DNA of 64,000 bases, taken from contig NC_056040.1 in NCBI RefSeq assembly GCF_004379255.2, positions 7,420,257 through 7,484,256 of the forward strand, written 5' to 3'. The translations under genes and the position numbers were made by a program. Below are positions 62,821 through 64,000 of the stretch, in pieces (positions within the stretch are counted from its first letter, which is position 1; every line of letters starts with the position of its first letter). Under the pieces are notes generated by a model, which worked only from the letters and a program-made list of their open reading frames with translations, was not told the origin of the DNA and searched no databases. This DNA is from Salvia splendens. Lineage: Eukaryota; Streptophyta; Magnoliopsida; Lamiales; Lamiaceae.

Positions 62821-64000
62821 ATTATATAACAAGTGGGTGTGTGGGTGTTTTGTGCATCTATTTTTAGAGTGGTTAATATTTGAATGTTAATTTTTTTTTA
62901 CTGAGGAAACTGAATTAGAATGATGGGATAGTGAGTATATAGAAGTCAGCTTCATATTGCCTCATATATGTGCATGGCAAATTGGCAACCATAACACGTC
63001 TAACCTTATTTGATGTTCCTTTGAATGGTCAATATCTTATGAGAATCTTTTTGCTGTCAATATTAAAAATTTCACCAAATCCAATCCTAGGGTTGACATC
63101 AACTGCAGATAGCTAGCCCTCTCACTGTGTGTACAAATTTATATCAAATGAACCATGCCCATTATTTGTTTAATTTCATCCTATATCTTTTCAATATTTT
63201 AATAATAACAAAGTGTGTGGTTTAAATTTGTTTCTCGAAATCCACAAGGAGAAAAGAAAGGTTAACTAATTTGAGATTAATTTATAGTACAAGAAATATT
63301 ATGCACCATGTCTTATTTAAACGCTATTTATAAGCATTAGCTCTCGTTTAATTCACATTAGAGTATTATTTATATCTAGTATTTTAAATATTTAATTAAA
63401 TTTGATTCTAAGGTACTCACACCATTAATGTATACATGAGAGGTTCAAATGACTATCAGACTATGCATCCCTTCTTTTCATGATATATAACCATTTTTAG
63501 CCATTAAATTGTGAATAAAAAGGATATATATCTTCCTTAGATGAATGCAATTTTAGATTCGAATCATGAAAATTGAAAGGGGGATAGAAATTTTATTTTT
63601 ATAAATGTAGTTAATTATCTCTACAAATGCAATTATTTTATGTGATAAATGCAAATACTCTCACATTCTCCCAATAACAAAATTTGCAGTATGGCAATCC
63701 CTATACATATAAATAGAGCCTATGCCACTTGCCACCGGATTAATTCAGCGAATTATTCTTTTTATTTGATAATTGTAATTATCATTAAAACGTATAAATA
63801 TTTTGAAATTTTAAATATCACGTCCAAACATCATGCGTGTGTGCGTGCTAGTTAATTTAATTAATTTAGAAATTAAAAGTGTCATTTCTAATCCAAAATG
63901 TAAACATTAATTTATTGATCAAAGTAAGGAAACAAAAATTACATCAGCTTCAACGTGGTCAAGCCCTCATCCCCCCACCCAGTATTAAATATCAAATTGT
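62821..64000. other. Intergenic, nothing recognised
   Basis: AT-rich sequence without coding structure, RNA gene or clear repeat. Confidence 0.5.

Noticed and set aside
1..64000. CRISPR array, bacterial operon or organellar segment
   Set aside because: No regularly spaced repeats and no organelle genes; all genes are spliced nuclear plant genes.

Overview
The window is nuclear DNA from a flowering plant, probably a core eudicot and perhaps an asterid (Lamiales-like); the lineage is a guess from gene similarity and repeat style. Genes are intron-rich with plant-type exon structures, introns and spacers are AT-rich, and plant transposon classes are abundant (Ty3/gypsy, PIF/Harbinger, Stowaway MITEs, a TRIM, a SINE). 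I could build complete spliced models, in phase from start to stop, for seven host protein genes, and I recognise one microRNA gene.

Layout. 1-3660: 3' end of an LTR retrotransposon carrying a spliced antisense gene. 4237-5089: an 853-bp foldback element. 6429-10517 (+): clade IV shaggy/GSK3-like kinase. 11729-16307 (-): petal-death-protein-like lyase of the PEP mutase/isocitrate lyase superfamily. 16330-21960: a complete PIF/Harbinger DNA transposon with TTA target duplications, inserted 20 bp upstream of the lyase start codon; it carries a DDE transposase, a Myb/SANT-like second protein and an extra ORF resembling a B3 DNA-binding domain. 23639-29052 (+): DUF707 protein. 29387-31477: two decayed kinase-like pseudogenes in opposite orientation, one interrupted by a TRIM. 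32126-34102 (-): GT14/core-2-I-branching glycosyltransferase. 35331-43126 (+): HEN2, the nucleoplasmic exosome RNA helicase. 44314-50486 (-): Tudor-domain splicing factor SPF30. 52368-58105 (+): plastid ArgJ of arginine synthesis. 60484-60606 (-): MIR160. 62635-62809 (-): a tRNA-derived SINE flanked by an 11-bp duplication.

The host genes are ordinary unlinked housekeeping or regulatory genes; I see no operon-like cooperation. They alternate in orientation: SK41-like and PDP converge, PDP and DUF707 diverge, GT14 and HEN2 diverge, HEN2 and SPF30 converge, SPF30 and ArgJ diverge. The unusual content is in the mobile DNA (B3-like ORF inside a Harbinger element, Harbinger insertion at a start codon, antisense gene in the gypsy element, nested MITEs) and in an apparent excess of GC-AG introns (four of about 68 host introns). 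All exon coordinates were read by eye from splice consensus plus protein-family conservation; UTRs and transcription starts are not defined.
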